Assembly (NCBI GenBank): GCA_000328365.1
Contig: KB311569.1
Span: 2,258-66,257, forward strand
DNA length: 64,000 bases
Source of the DNA: Capitella teleta
Taxonomy: Eukaryota > Annelida > Polychaeta > Capitellidae
Direction: 5' to 3'
Shown here piece after piece: positions 1 through 13,522 of the stretch. Under the pieces are notes generated by a model. It saw nothing but the letters and a program-made list of their open reading frames with translations, made no database searches and was not told the DNA's origin. How positions within the stretch are numbered: the first letter of the stretch is position 1; each line of letters begins with the position of its first letter. The translations under genes were made by a program, and so were the position numbers.

Positions 1-983
1 GACATCGACAGGGGTCAAAATAAAAATGTTCGATTTTCATCGTCAGATATTCCCAGTCCTCTGACTCACATGCCAATAACACATGAAAGGATTTTTGGGG
101 CAAATTTCTCGATGAGACTCTCAACCCTGCCCTGTGGAATGTTGGTACAGCCTTGAATCGGTTCTCCGAGAGACTGGAGGCTGCGAGGAATAATTGACTT
201 CAGTTTATCCCATAAATGTTCATTTAATGACAAATTGGGGGATGTGCCAACACAATGCCATGAATGCATTCGCTTTTTTTTTTCCAGAAGTCTGTGATGG
301 CCACAGCAAGGTATGGGTGAGCATTATTTTTGTTGTAATAGACGGATCGCCGGATATTCGTAACCCGGATCTTTTATAGGGATTCTAGCTCCTATATCCC
401 CTACCTAAACCGATATAAAAAGTTTCTCTGCAGATATTAATCTGTCGTATGCCTTCCCTGTCGCACGTTCAGGTATTATGGCTGTCTTGAACCAGTCCTA
501 ACCCTGAGCTCACCGGATCTGTCAGTCTTGTCGGTTTATTGCCACTCTTAGGCATCCAGGACGGGATGAATTCATGGTAAACCTGGTTTCTTCTGCTCGA
601 TGTCGCATCTGTTGCGTGGTTGATACAATGTATTCGATTTGGCGGTTTGTGACTCTTGGATCAACTCAACCTTTACAGACTGCAAAATTTTCAAAAGTCT
701 GATTGCTTTTGAGTTAAGCACTCGTTGGGGTATCGTTCCAGTCAATTTTATTGTCTATCAAAGACATCTTGTCTTTGGGTGTAATCGAAAAAAAAAATAT
801 ATATTTACCAGGATTCACGGATTGGCTGCGGAAGAAAATCAATTCTTGATCGCGAACGGTTTGAAAATGAAGAGAATAAATTTGTGCATCGTGTAGAATA
901 TTCTTGTAGATCCAAAGAAGGATTAACTAATTAACTAATTAGTAAGCCAATTATAGATCGTCGCGCATCTTTTGCACCAATAT
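1..983 (-). mobile_element. Tc1/mariner DNA transposon, copy 1, cut by window edge
   Basis: A decayed Tc1/mariner-type element read on the minus strand. The protein remnants show the transposase C-terminal signature: a SPNLSLNEHLWDKLK stretch (the family's SPDLNPIEHLWD block), then IPQGRVESLIEKF. An upstream block (NAHPYLAVAITDF) resembles the DNAxxH region before it in another frame, so the frame is broken. The outer end at about 960-983 (cttttgcacc, complement gcaaaag) matches the terminal inverted repeat of the copy at 51.9 kb. The region matches that copy along its length but keeps about 150 bp (roughly 480-650) that the other copy lacks. The opposite end lies to the left of base 1. Confidence 0.85.
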
Positions 984-1849
984 ATGTTTCGATCAGAAAT
1001 TGTAAGTCGTTGAGAGCGTTTGGTGAATAAAGTGAAGCTGAAGTTATTTACATTTTGGTTTCGTCAAACTAATTGCGTTGAAATCACACGAAGACACGCG
1101 TGGGTTGTGACGTAAGTGATGTTTATCTATCATATATTATTTATTTATTATTAATTTATATTTGTGTGTGAGTTAAATTGTGAACCGAAAACATAGATGA
1201 GTTGAGGAGAACGTTTGGAAGAGAATGAGTTGATGATCGCAATAAAACGAATCCGTGCCTCAGGAATCTTGAACTATATCTTGACAATCGATCATTCAAT
1301 CACGAATTATATCGATACATTCGATTTAAGCCATACAGCTAGTATAAACATCCACGCCTACTTGATTTACGTGAAAATTATATATGAACTAACATACGAG
1401 CATGGTAATTTGTATAGTTTAGGTCTGGAGTTCTTAATTGACTGGAGTCATAGTGGGCAGCTATTTACCACGAAACCGAGCGGCATGAGTCAGTCAGTCT
1501 TTTAGATTCTGAGCACTGGCCATTTTGAGGTGTCGCCCTCAGAGCCAATATGAGACCGAACCGTATTCGAGCATTTGAGCTCGGATACCGCCGGGCTTAC
1601 TTTATTCTCCCTAATGCATGCAATATTTTGGATCGTGGAGCTGGTTGCTCGCATAATTTCCATGTTTGGTTGAAGGAGGAAGCGGAAGAATACTGTAAGT
1701 TTATGATTATGTATACATAGACACCATGCATCAGCAAGCCTTTAGGATTCATTTACACGAGTTGATCAAACAACCCTAGGAAACCACCACCTAAGCATTC
1801 GAAATCGAATATCTGTACTGCATGCATACAGTACATGCAAACTTAGGTG
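984..1849. other. No gene seen
   Basis: AT-rich spacer between two oppositely oriented Tc1/mariner copies. Reading frames are short and look non-coding. A small palindrome with arms TGTACTG/CAGTACA lies at about 1813-1834, just before the second copy. Nothing else recognised. Confidence 0.6.
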
Positions 1850-2080
1850 CAGACTTGGAATATCTGACCATGAAAATCTGGCTTTTTTTTTTTTCTTTTT
1901 GACCTCTTGTCGATTGTTCCTCCAATTAAACCAAGTTAATTTCATTCGTTTTCTTTTTCCAGGAATTTGTGTGTAAGTGGTTTAACTTATCACACACAAA
2001 AATTCGTGTCCATGCAATGCATGCCCCGAATATGGTTGGGCTTAACCAAGGAGTTGCGTTTATTTTTTGCACCAAAGTAT
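1850..2080 (+). mobile_element. Tc1/mariner DNA transposon, copy 2, 3' end only
   Basis: About 230 bp matching the 3' untranslated part and right terminal repeat of the Tc1/mariner copy at 51.9-52.85 kb. Shared blocks include cgattgttcctccaattaaa and the right-end repeat with tttttgcacc followed by a TA-containing flank. It begins just downstream of where the transposase stop would be, so no transposase coding remains. It lies on the opposite strand to copy 1, about 870 bp away. Confidence 0.8.
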
Positions 2081-5000
2081 ATTTTGCACAGGAATCTTGA
2101 TGACATAATGAATAATGTCAGAATTTGCCAATTGCATAATTCATTACCACTCAGCGTAACACCCAGGGGCGATGCCTCTTCCTACGCATCCCTCTCATCC
2201 CACTCAGAAGCCAGGTCCTATTTCCCTTTCCCATGGCCCTCCGCTCCTCTGATAAAGCCCTTTGTGTACTTTTCCCAACAATTCCAATCTCTTATCAGTG
2301 CGGTAAGCGACTGATAATATCCTAAGCGACTTGTAATGGCGAAATGGCGGGAGTTTTTCTTTTTCCCGTCTTTTATCGCAGCTTCGTGGAAGTGAATGAA
2401 ACGTCTCAACGTCAGTTGAACAACTATCAATCCGGTTTGATAGCTGCTTCGAGGGCTTTCGAGAATCTACGATGCTTCTCCGTGGTCGAGAGAAGAACCG
2501 TGTTTGCCTTTCTCATGCACCTTCGACCGATCTGTTGCATGGCTTCTTGTACGCCCTAGCCTACTCTATGTGCTAAAATACATGTAATACTCAAACATGT
2601 TTAAAATATAGTTTACGTGGTAAAGAAATGAGCTTGTAACCTAAATTCTGGCTATCGTTAACCTCAGAGACTACTCTCCTTGGCAACCAGTGCATAGCAA
2701 CTGAACTAGTAATAATTTATGAGTGATGGATTTTAGATGTTTTTTGGGTCGAAATATATTACTATACAAATTGTTATATGTATTATGCATTTCGTTATAA
2801 AGTTTTGATTGTTGTCAATGAAATTCAGCCGCAGTTGGTAGAATGCATAAAACGGGAAAATAAAACTACGAAATCCGGCGTGCATCTGAATAAATGGGTC
2901 ATAAAGATGAAAGAAGATAAAATGTCCGAAATCCCCACTCGAACAAAACGTGCTGATGCTGTTATGACCGCGACTGACGTGCTGTTTCATAATGAAATAT
3001 TCGATATGCGATTTTATTCATTGCGTGTTTGTGTTGCTCCATGCCACGTGTCAATGGGTGAAAACCATAAAAAAATCAACTGTTGATATTTGTCAATTTT
3101 AGTGACCAATTAAATCAGCTCCGTTTAAACACAGCCATTCACAACTAACTGGCCAGACGGCCACTTCGTCCAAAATGTAAACATCACGGTTGACCTTAAA
3201 TAGTGCCAGGATTTGACCTATTGATCTGGCAACAGACTCATTCATGTGCTTCGTACAATTCACCAATATTAAATCCTGCGCCAATCCGCCATAACAGTTT
3301 TACAGCTTTTTATTCGCATGACGTTCATTTCTGAACAATACACTGCTGTCGTCTGCTTTTTTCGCGCGCAAATAAAGTCGCGTGTCTCAAATCGCGCAAA
3401 ACTCTCGCTGGTCAAACAGGCGAGGCATGAGAGTCTGCGAGATGTTACCTCTATAATTGAATTTACCCCCATGTGCATGTGCTTGTAAGAAATGTGAAAT
3501 TCAATTCTGGGAGACTGCAGAGCGCATCCCCAAAGCCGATAATAGAGCCATCTGCCCCGGTAATGATGACGTCACGTCGACCGAAATGGCGCCCAAGTCA
3601 CCGGGTGGAAATATCCTGATGTCAGTTGTCAGCGCCGCGAAAGTCCAGTGATTTGCACACCTTCATTGTTTCTGTTTTTATTAGGCATATCCGCAGATCC
3701 AGTGACATCCCTGTTACGCAACGAGGGCTTAGTGGTCACTTCTGGTCATCACATGTTCATCTTTGAATGAATCAAAGAAGGTTGCAGTCGTCTGTTTGCT
3801 TGTTCTTTTTTTTTTTTCTTCTTTTTTTTATATCATTCATGTTATGAACTTAAAGGATATAGATATATTAAATGATAGTCACCATCGGCGTTGAGTTGCG
3901 TCATGCTGATAATTACATAAAGTATTACATAATGTAATACGATGCTTGTCTTGTGAATCATGACCCGACCCGCTCGCTACATTGCCGAATGGTCAAAATA
4001 TTTCTATTGCTAGTTTTACCTTTTAATGGTGAAAATTTCACCACATGCATTAACTTGTATTTTAGGATTTTACTTTAATCGCGTCTTCTTTCATAAGCGG
4101 ACATAAGTTACAACGTTGTGTTAAATTAAATGTAGTGCTAAATTGGGTTAGGTTGATTATTAATTAATATTGACTAACGTATTGTTTGGTTAATCTGAAA
4201 TACTAAGCCGTATAGACATAATTGCACATCACGAAAAATGAATTGTTTCGACATAAATATTTACAAAAGTCACGATGAAGTGAAATACATGCAATCACAA
4301 TTATATTTTAACTTAATTAATTGCCAAGTACACGAGTTTCATTTGCAAATTTCAAACTGTAAGCTCGCAATTTTCGTCTTGCATAAATTTAACATTAAAC
4401 CTCGTAATTATACAGATTACACCATAAACATTTCTCACAAGTAAAGAAGGGCGTGGCTATGTCAGATCGAGCACTTTTGTGACATCACTACGAGAGACGG
4501 CAACCTGAAAAGCCCCAGCAACACTCGCGACAGGAATCTCACTCAACAATCGATCATAAAGAAAAAAATCACTCGGAAATCGAATTATGCTGATGCAAAT
4601 CTCATTTCGTCTGCGACATAATTCCTGGAAATGGTAACCATGGCAACGCAGCAAGCGACATTTGGTACAAAGGGGTCAAGACTGACCCTCTGGGTGTGGT
4701 AAAAAATCGAAATCAAAGCGCATTGTTTCTCTTATGCAGGTTTTGTGGTGTTTGCGACATAAAAGCGAGAAGTGTGCAGCAAATTGGCTCATTATAATGC
4801 GAGCCCAGGGGGCTTGTGTGCATTTTAATCACCGAGACTGCCCACCTGTTGTGGGCTGTCCGCTGCTCTTTGATCTGAATTGATGACCATTGAAGTGGAA
4901 GTGATCCTCGCTGACCGGAGTGGCTACTTTGTTCGGAAAAGGGATTAGGAAGGATGAGTCGTGTGACTCCTTAAGTAGCGGTTTGCAGGGAGGCTGAAGG

Positions 5001-8000
5001 ATGCGGTTCCCATGGAAATGCCAAATGCTATCTCTTCGGTTTGATACATCTGAGGTATTACTTTGAGGCTGCTGTTGCACGACTGCGGTGAAACGGTTTG
5101 ATACCCTTGTGTCAGCAATGTTGCATGCATCTTATGTAATGCTGAGTTCATCGATCAGGTGAAGAGAGGTTGAAAGACAGGTATACATGCAGCACGATAC
5201 TGGAATCTATGGTGGGAGCCTATCCCCCTCGTGAGGCTGGGGAGGCCCAAGGAGACCCGTCGATCAAATGCTTCACTACACCAACCACAGATTTTTGAAA
5301 TTTCTCCTCACTTGCGCGGATGGTGTGGTGGATTTCGGATGAAAAACTCCTCTCTAAATAGGTCTTATTTAGCTTGTACATTTGACCTACGGTGCTAACG
5401 ACATGTACAATGGAAGAACTGAGGGCCACAGATTAATGAAGGCTTCAATTTCATGTACACATTATCTGGAATTGAACTGCAGTTGGTTCAAGCTAGTAGT
5501 GCCAATGAACAATAGACACGTGTTAGCCAATCAAAACGTTAAACCAATTTACACCATTAACCAAGAGCATGTCTTGGGTAATTGTGCATTACTTTAATTA
5601 AGCACACGACGCACAATCATGAGCATCGCCCGAAGGAAGAAGCCTGCCTGCAATGAATAACCATGATCCGATATAAAAGCGGCATTGGCTCCTTGTTTAA
5701 TGCACACAGCGCCCCCTTGTGGGTGAAGTGTTGGCGCAGAAGAAGCCGACCTGGCACCCTCGACCTGCGCCGACTTCAAAGCAACACTTGCTCAGCCCTG
5801 CCTCCAAGACAACAGGTGCGAGGGACTGTGAAATCGGCGCTTGTCCCAGGGCGTTCTCCTGAAAACCACCGCGACCTCCCTCTGTCACGATTTGTCACTT
5901 GCACAAAGGGACGCTTTCCGGCGGCCATTTTGAAAAGCAGGACTTCAAAGATGGCCGACCCCCCCGCGGCTCGCTTTTTAGCACCAAATGTGATTTACAG
6001 GCGGTTAAAAAGCTCAAAAAGTTAGATCACAGGAACGGATCATTGGTTCGAATTGAAGCTAAGCATGGCCCAGCGAACACTATCCTCTGAGCTAATTCGC
6101 TTATGCGTATGAACAACTTGTAATGAAGCACTTGGTGCATCTGTCGTTTTCTGCGGAATAGTATGACGGCTGACTTTCCGCTTTCGCCAACTTTTGATTC
6201 TGGGATGTAATTATTATAAATCTTGGTTCACGAGTTTACTATTAACGAATACGTAAACTTTATAATTATAAATTTTGATTAAACTTTATAATTATAATTT
6301 TTTGATTAATTAAATTATTTTGATAACTCTTGATTCCCTCAAACAGACAACACATCTTTCAATTATGAAAATGTTTTGATACCTTGATAATCTGCATGCC
6401 TCTGCATACTGGAATGCATTTGACACATGAGGCATAGTAACACACTGTTAGTAACGTTATACAGTATGAATGTCATCATAATTTATAACTACCTGTAATG
6501 AGTAACAATTACCTGAAACCCACAATAGGCATACGCACTCTAAAACCACATCAAATGAAATACCACATCAAATCAAGGCACTTTTTTATACCTAATTACG
6601 CCGTGAACGATGAAATTAACCACCAACTGAGGAATACTTTTATAATGCATTAGTGGGTTCATCCACAAACATTTCCTTGGCCAAACAAATGAAATAAGCG
6701 AACTAGAAATTAGGGTTGAACCTTTCTTTATCACACTCCGTCCTGAATGACAGTGAATTCACTCGACTGCGAGTGACAAAATGATGAGGTTGAGCCAAGT
6801 GGCAGGTGAATGGCGCTAAATTACAGGTGCTTAACTCGGTGTATTAAACACCATTACCTGTCTCTGTATACCTGTTGAGAGGTTAATGACCGACAAGAGA
6901 CTCAACAAATACCGCTCTGCTGGGGCATCGAAATAATAATGTAGTGCATACAATTATATTAGGGGATCAGATCTATATCATTGGATGTGCATGTGCTACT
7001 GACAACACATGCAGTTGGGGGATTTCGACCTTTGAATTACACGAACACAACGTACATGTATATTACTCGTTGAATTATGCATGGGTGTTACTAACTCCGA
7101 CCGCATCGGAGCAAATGAGATGCTCGAGGATTCAGGATGATCTTCGGTTACACTTTGTGGAGCTAGGGTGCTACGTGCACGGCTGTGCATTGAAGACGGA
7201 TGCTGACGGAATGGCGCAAATTAATGCACCAATAAGCACTGAAATACAAATCCGAAATTTAAGATTAAATTCACACAGAAGACAAAAAGACAAAAACCAC
7301 AACAGATTAACTTCATTTCATTTTTAATTTGTCTTTAAGTTGTGAGTCCCTTTGACTGACAAATGATACAAGAAGACAGCCGAAGCCTGTTGTATAGAAT
7401 TTTTTAGGGAGAGTTTTGAGAAGGAAAGCAAATAGTCAAGAGAAAAAAAATCTAAACGAAAGAGAAAAATATAAAACAAGAGTTGAGAAATGATGCAGAA
7501 ATGGCTAAGTGTCTCCTAAAATGTTTTTTTTTTTTTTTTTTTTTTGGACTAAACAGAGATAAATACGATGAAAATTGTCCTTCCATTCGAGCACTCGACC
7601 GCGCACGCATCACTCTACTAATAAAAAGATAAAAAAAAAAAGATAAAAAAATCATCACTTTACGTTGCGTTAATTGCCACCATGACATTGATTCTATGAC
7701 AAACAGACAAAGCCATACATAGGCTCTCTTATATTTTCAAGATAAAAAAAAAATCTAAAAAGAAAATTCAAGAAAAAAAAAATATATGTAGTAATACGTC
7801 AGCAACATCGCTGCTGGTGTCCATACAACGGCTAATTCAGCCTAAACGGTCAGCTTGTTGACCACTTTGACGCAACTCTCACATTCAGCTAATAGGGATC
7901 GCCACAAACATTGCCGTCTGAGCTCATCTCTGATCCGCTATCACATAATTATGAATAGTCATAATGCAGCCACGAATTGCATACAATAAATACACCATTG

Positions 8001-8374
8001 CAAAATCCTGTATAATAGGACAGAAGCTCTGGACTGTCTGCATCCACTACATAGGATTAAAATTCACAAGCGAATAAAAATGAACAAGCTGACCGTCTTG
8101 GTATTTAAGCTCTTTTGGTGACAGATTGAATTTGATCGGTTTGAAACCCAGAGCTTAGTTTCATGTCACAAACGGTCGAAGTGTACATGCCATTATAATG
8201 AGAAAGACTCTATTATAACTACTTATAATTACTAATTATTATGGTGTTCAACAAATCAGCCGAATAACCTTGGTGTATACTCAGTCATTGATAATATGTA
8301 CGTTATCATATTAGTAAATTTGTGAATGTTGTGATTGTGACTCGAGAGAGACAAAAGGTTGAAGCTGCTGCGTT
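2081..8374. other. Intergenic region, no recognised gene
   Basis: More than 6 kb upstream of neuroD without a reading frame that shows a recognisable domain or convincing codon use. It holds a GC-richer patch at 5690-6000 (listed separately), two CAGGTG E-boxes at about 6805-6830, a poly-T run at about 7521-7545 and A-rich low-complexity stretches at 7440-7800. Regulatory DNA is possible but cannot be shown from one sequence. Confidence 0.5.
5690..6000. other. GC-rich patch with YY1-like motifs
   Basis: A locally GC- and CpG-rich segment in an AT-rich region. It contains gcggccatttt at 5921-5931 and aagatggccg at 5948-5957, which resemble opposite-strand YY1 sites typical of promoters and 5' exons. 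A 120-codon open frame runs through it on the plus strand but shows no domain. It may be a promoter or first exon of an unrecognised transcript; no partner exon was identified. Confidence 0.3.
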
Positions 8375-8490
8375 GAAACACCGTCAACTCGTGCACTGGA
8401 TGACGCTCTGGCCATGATGGAGCTTGTGGCTTCTGTCCACGAGACCAGGGCTCGATTCCTCGACCTGGAAGTAGTAGGGTAAGGTTTCTC
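8375..8490 (+). mobile_element. Possible tRNA-derived SINE
   Basis: The segment has an A-box-like stretch (tcgtgcactggatgacgc at about 8388-8405) and, some 45 bp later, a B-box-like gggctcgattcc (about 8449-8460). This is the spacing of a tRNA-derived internal promoter. It does not fold as an intact tRNA by inspection. A T-rich stretch follows at 8594-8630. No other copy is visible in the window, so the call rests on the two boxes only. Confidence 0.4.
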
Positions 8491-9610
8491 ATCCAAATAG
8501 ACTTGTCTGTGCGATGTTCTTATCCAAAATCATCTTTTTAAATACATTGTACATGTATAAGTCCAATTCAAACATCTTTGGTGTTGTGAGTTGTTTTTTT
8601 TTGTTTTTTTTTTTTGTTTTTTTTTTCCAGGGGAAGGATCCCATAATATGGTTTCTCATGTGTTTAACGTCCAGCAATAGATTTTATTTGTTCTTATTTA
8701 TTAATTTCAAATGAATATGGTAAGTTTCATTTATATTTTATTTTTGTATTTTAAGGTTATTATAAACAAACTGCTGTAATGTTTTCATTCTGAAATCATA
8801 TAATGTAGACCTCGGCCTACTTATAATGCCTTGCAAATCTACCATAAAATTCATCAGCAAAGCATGCCCACGCTTTGCCTATAAGAATATTCGCGCATGA
8901 AATAATAATAATTATGACCTAAAAACTGTTTATCGCACTTCTTTTATGCATGTGCGTGGAGATATTAATGAACTTTCATAGCCAGTCTTTCGCTTGCATA
9001 ATTGATATAGGGCCGGTATCTGTATCAAATCGTTGGAATTTAGCGCTCATTGGGTGAACACTGAATAAGTCCATTCAGTACCTGCATGCGAGGGAGAAGA
9101 TGTTTTATTGCGAGTCGGGTGGGGCCCGCGAGTGTCTCGTAAAATAAGTATATTGAACACAACCAGAACATTCAAGTGCATTGTTCGCTCTCTGACTTGG
9201 GTCAGGAAGAATTGACCCTTGTGATCCTCTCGCATGTGCATTACAGGTGTACGTTTAACCGACGAAATATAGATATATGATTGAAGCTCGCCATCACGAT
9301 TTTCTTTTCGACATACGTGCATCTAATAATGTACAAATAAAATGTCAAAACTACAAACTACGCACTGGTCAAATGCATAATAATTAGTATACAGCGATGA
9401 TCAGCAATTAATACTTCCATATCAGATGCATTCTCTTATCTTTTATCATGCATGCATTTGATCCCTCATCCCTTCCCCATCAGAAAGTCATCCTCCGATA
9501 CTGTAGTAATCGCATGTCTATAGATCACTTCGGTCATAGCCGGGGAGAATTGCCGGCTTCGCCAACAAGCGCATTAGGCTAATCTTGCCATAACGGGACA
9601 ATTGCTCTCG
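8491..9610. other. Upstream region of neuroD, no gene seen
   Basis: AT-rich sequence with a T-rich run at 8594-8630. No coding sequence is recognised. It borders the neuroD promoter and is a natural place for proximal regulatory elements. Confidence 0.5.
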
Positions 9611-9783
9611 TCATCGCTGATTGGCTACCCACTGCAAGAGAACGACCAATCAGCGGCCTCCGTTTGCCGTAACCTACTTTGCATATCAATGGCGATGGCG
9701 TTGAAGGGTGACGAAGGGGGCGGGAGTATGTTGCCTCATGGCGGGGCATTTCGCGATAAAAGGGGGCGCGGGTCTTGCAGTCC
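9611..9783 (+). promoter_or_regulatory. neuroD core promoter: paired CCAAT boxes, TATA-like box, initiator
   Basis: A perfect 10-bp inverted repeat, CGCTGATTGG (9615-9624) and CCAATCAGCG (9646-9655), places two NF-Y-type CCAAT boxes facing each other. Downstream is a TATA-like GATAAAAG (9755-9762), then an initiator-like CAGTCC at 9778-9783, about 24 bp further. A GC-rich stretch surrounds them. Start-site position is inferred from spacing only. Confidence 0.65.
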
Positions 9784-9907
9784 GAAACAGAACCGCAGAA
9801 GGAAAGTGAACGAGAGTGAGCCGAGGAATTTTCGGGCTTTCATATTTTTCGAGGAATTCTTTCGTGGAAGAATTGTGTCTATAGTTTGGAGCTGGGAGAT
9901 AACTAAG
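9779..9907 (+). other. neuroD noncoding exon 1 (5' UTR)
   Basis: The interval runs from the predicted start site to a strong splice donor (aactaag followed by gtatgt at 9908). It contains no start codon in frame with the downstream protein. Vertebrate NEUROD genes likewise carry a noncoding first exon and the whole coding region in exon 2, and the acceptor before the coding exon here supports the same structure. Confidence 0.6.
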
Positions 9908-12387
9908 GTATGTATTCTTTCGTAATTAATTAATTAAATGCTAATGTATGCCTTTGAATAATTTAGGTATACATTATTGTACTTGGAAATATGAAGCAAA
10001 TGCATATTTATTTAAATTACAAAACCTATAACCAAATCAATGGAAATGAATTGCTCAAATCCATTTGCTTATCTTTACCGATGATTGCCCGCGACCAAAG
10101 TGGTTCAGGTGATCAGATAGCAGTGAACCTTGCTCTCGCCCGTCTCAATGGCCAGTTGCCGTGACGATAGAGGCGAGCGCCAGATGGTGAATCGCCTCAA
10201 AGGCCTTCTGTCGTGGCCAGCAACCGATTGTCTCATCTATATTTCAACCCGTAATGAAAAGTAAATAAGCGCACAATAAAAGTGAATCCCGTACAGCCCT
10301 CGCAAAGCATCACGCACATTATACGCATGCAGAGAAACGCGCCATAAATAAGTTATCCGATATCCACACGGTCAACACTTGGAGCTAATGAAATTAATCT
10401 CTCGGGGCACTGACCGACAGTGACCAATGGTATAATTTTTGGGCTGGTTTGTTTTGTTCCTATTATGCGATTGGGTGCGGCATTGTGCTTGGCATGGCTG
10501 AAATTGACAATGTTCGGATGTTGTGGAATGATGAATGGGCGCCTTCACGTGGAGAGTGCGTGTGACATGGACAGCTTTGCTTTGCAATGACAGGCGTTAA
10601 TTTCGACCCCGCAGAATGATATTGCTGGCCATTGATGATATTATCTCCGTCGCTGTGGGGGACTTTCTCGCGTAAGAATGTCACCGGAAGAACGCTCAAT
10701 AGAGGTCGCCATAGCAACGCAATGCACGCGGCCATTTGGACTTTTTAAGTGCTGAGTCACTGCGCGTGCTTTTGATGTCTGGGAGGGAATTATGCAGGGG
10801 AACTAGAGCTAATCTAATCTGCATTAATTAACGGCGTCAGATCCCCCGGGATTCAGTCAGACAGGGATCTAGAATCCGCCTTTCTGCGTCATATCGCCGA
10901 CTTGATTGCCGCGGGACAACTCCAGGCATGTCCCCCTTCCCTGTTCGGAAATTGGATCAGGGATGAATTTACTTCGGGATGGAAGCGTCCCTCTGATTTA
11001 CATTTCATATAATTCATGCTATTCCATCATTGCATGCCTCTACAATCGACATCATATTAGACAAAGCCCTCCAAGCCCACCCATAGAGTGGTATTAACGG
11101 CCTTTCTTTTAATTCATAATAATTTTCTTTGGATATCGGATATTACGCAATAAATCAGCACCTTTTTTTTTTTTTTTTTTTTTCTTCTTCTTAATCGCCA
11201 TCGGAAGCTAGCAATAATCGCATAACTGCACACGCAGAGGCGACAAAAGTGCTGACTCACCCCGAAGACATTGAAGCGGCGTTTCCATTTTTGGATGCGT
11301 CGAGTGTGCGAAAAGCGTGCGATAATCAGACCCGACAATCGAGAACAATCGAAAGGGAATTCGACGACCGACTTACGTCACCGTGCTTTCTGCATTACCG
11401 TAATGAAATCTCGGAAATAAGGGTAATTGGCGCGCGCCCCGTAGCTCAAAGTTGCGTAAGTTATCACAACAGAATTGTGACACTTCACGGTGAAGCGATT
11501 GCGGACTTATTTGGATGATTCTGACACTGCTTATTACGACCCTCTGGGGTGTCCAGTCCAGTGAGTGTCTGTTGACCATCTTGATCAATTTGTCCGGAGA
11601 AAAGTCTGTATGCATATGAAGAATAGAAATTATGGAAATCCTCTTTGAACAAAACTATGTGTATAATATTATACTAGCTTCTGATTGGCTTACAGCCGTC
11701 ACGGGATGTCACCTTACTGTCTCGACTGGGAGACAAAGGGAATCAATTTGCTAAAACGCAGATTGTAGCATAATTGAGTTTTCTGCCTGATGGCGTTTTC
11801 ATTCTGAACATTAGTGGAAATTGGTCGCGCAAATTAGCCGCAACGCATCGCAAGACGAGCGCACGTCCATCGCACGACAGTCCAACCGCAGTTAATTCCG
11901 CCAAATGGACTCAGAACTCATTCAGTCATGCGTCCGAAATAAATATTTCACCAAGAATGGGACTGAAGCACTAAGGCGACGCGTGTGCCCCGCCCACTCT
12001 CTTGGTGGCAGCCATCTTTAGATTTAAGAAAAAAAAATTGACTGTTGAAGCGTAAAAGTGCATTAGGGGTGTGTTACCATTAAGACCAGGGTTAAAGGTC
12101 ACATGACAGGGTGTGTGATTGACGTACAGGGAGTATTTTAGCGACCCCTGTCCACTCATTCGTGTTTCTTCCTCGTAGACGCATTATCCCAGCAGGAGGC
12201 TTTTTAGAAGTCCAATATGGCAACTCTATATCCGCGGGTTAAAGTCTCTCGGGTGACCAGTCTATGAAAACACAGGTCATAAGTCACTGAAATCCTGAGT
12301 GGACGCGCGAGAGACCGGATCCTTCTGAAAGCACAGCCCCTTTGTTACAGTGACAATATTTATTAATTTCCTGTCTCTCTCTTGCAG
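9908..12387 (+). other. neuroD intron 1
   Basis: This 2.5-kb interval lies between the donor at 9908 and the acceptor cttgcag ending at 12387. It holds a poly-T run at about 11161-11183 and CpG-containing stretches at 11230-11400. No separate gene is recognised within it. Confidence 0.55.
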
Positions 12388-12394
12388 ACTGAAA

Positions 12395-13522
12395 ATGATG
12401 GCTAAAGCAGGAGATGAAACGACCTTCGCCTTGCCCCCTGACGTCGGCTTCTTTGACCTTAATGACCTCCGATCATCCGAATTCCACATCTACAACAAGC
12501 CAAGTGATGCCGCCCCGGAACTTCCGGCAGCTGAAAGCACGGAGGCTTCTTCCATTTCCGCTAATCCCACTCTTGCAAAACCCGGACGGAAACGCGGGAA
12601 AAAGGACAAGAACGAACCGGAAGTTCCTAAAATTCCCAAGAAACGCGGCCCAAAGAAGAAGAAGATGACGGAAGAGAGAGTGAAGAAACTGAAAGTCAGG
12701 CGCTCAAAAGCCAACACGAGAGAACGCAACCGCATGCACGGACTGAACGAAGCCCTCGAGGTGCTCCGGGAGTACGTCCCCTGTTACTCGAAAACGCAAA
12801 AACTTTCCAAAATCGAGACCCTCCGCTTGGCGAGGAACTACATCTCCTCACTGGCCGGGATCCTCAAGAACGGAGTAAAACCAGATACCATCACCTTTGC
12901 GAAAACCCTCACTGATGGCCTCTCCCAGAACACGATGAACTTGGTGGCGGGTTCCCTTCAGTTGAACCCTCGCACTCTGATGCCAGACAACCACTTGCCA
13001 AAGATCTACCAGTACAACATGCCTCCCATGCCTTACAACGCCAACGCCTACTCGCTATCACCCGAACAGTACCAACAAACCCAGTGCGTCCCCCAAATGA
13101 ATAACAATAACGGTTCCCATGGTTACGATCCTATGAATATGCAAATGAACCCCCACTACGGTTCAATGAACATGCCAGAGAACTCCACGTACGGCAGCCC
13201 TCTGCATGGAGACAACGTGAAGGCTTGTTTGCCACAGGAATCTCAAACGTCTACCAAGTTCTCCTCCTCTTTCCCCCAGCAACCGCAACCGGCGGAAACC
13301 ATCACGAATCACCAACTTACAACCTACCACTCCTGCGCGCAAATGAACTCGTCCCCCGTGCGCCATACTTACAACCCTGGACAATTCTCTGCGAACAATA
13401 CAATGCATGACTCAGGGGTGGACAGCTTGCTCGATGACTTGAGTGATTTCGATCCTGATGCAACGGTCGACAACGGGTTTCAGTTGCTGTCGTCTCCTGA
13501 GTCATTCAACGAAATGCTGTGA
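12395..13522 (+). CDS. neuroD: NeuroD-family bHLH transcription factor
   Basis: A 375-residue nuclear transcription factor of the Atonal/NeuroD superfamily, which binds E-boxes as a heterodimer with E proteins and drives neuronal differentiation. Residues 60-100 are lysine-rich ([16 protein letters not shown]), as in NeuroD. The bHLH spans about 102-155 and contains [17 protein letters not shown] and [18 protein letters not shown]. The NeuroD-specific block follows at about 162-195 ([20 protein letters not shown]), which separates it from neurogenins. The C-terminal half is rich in Asn, Pro, Gln and Met, and ends in an acidic stretch ([11 protein letters not shown]). The coding region is a single exon. 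The acceptor ends at 12387, and the first of two adjacent ATGs is at 12395. A start further upstream would lie in the intron. Length is close to vertebrate NeuroD1 (about 356 residues). Confidence 0.95.
   Translation: MMAKAGDETTFALPPDVGFFDLNDLRSSEFHIYNKPSDAAPELPAAESTEASSISANPTLAKPGRKRGKKDKNEPEVPKIPKKRGPKKKKMTEERVKKLKVRRSKANTRERNRMHGLNEALEVLREYVPCYSKTQKLSKIETLRLARNYISSLAGILKNGVKPDTITFAKTLTDGLSQNTMNLVAGSLQLNPRTLMPDNHLPKIYQYNMPPMPYNANAYSLSPEQYQQTQCVPQMNNNNGSHGYDPMNMQMNPHYGSMNMPENSTYGSPLHGDNVKACLPQESQTSTKFSSSFPQQPQPAETITNHQLTTYHSCAQMNSSPVRHTYNPGQFSANNTMHDSGVDSLLDDLSDFDPDATVDNGFQLLSSPESFNEML

Noticed and set aside
8375-8490. Functional tRNA gene
   Set aside because: Boxes A and B are only approximate and the arms do not pair as a tRNA; a SINE is the better reading.
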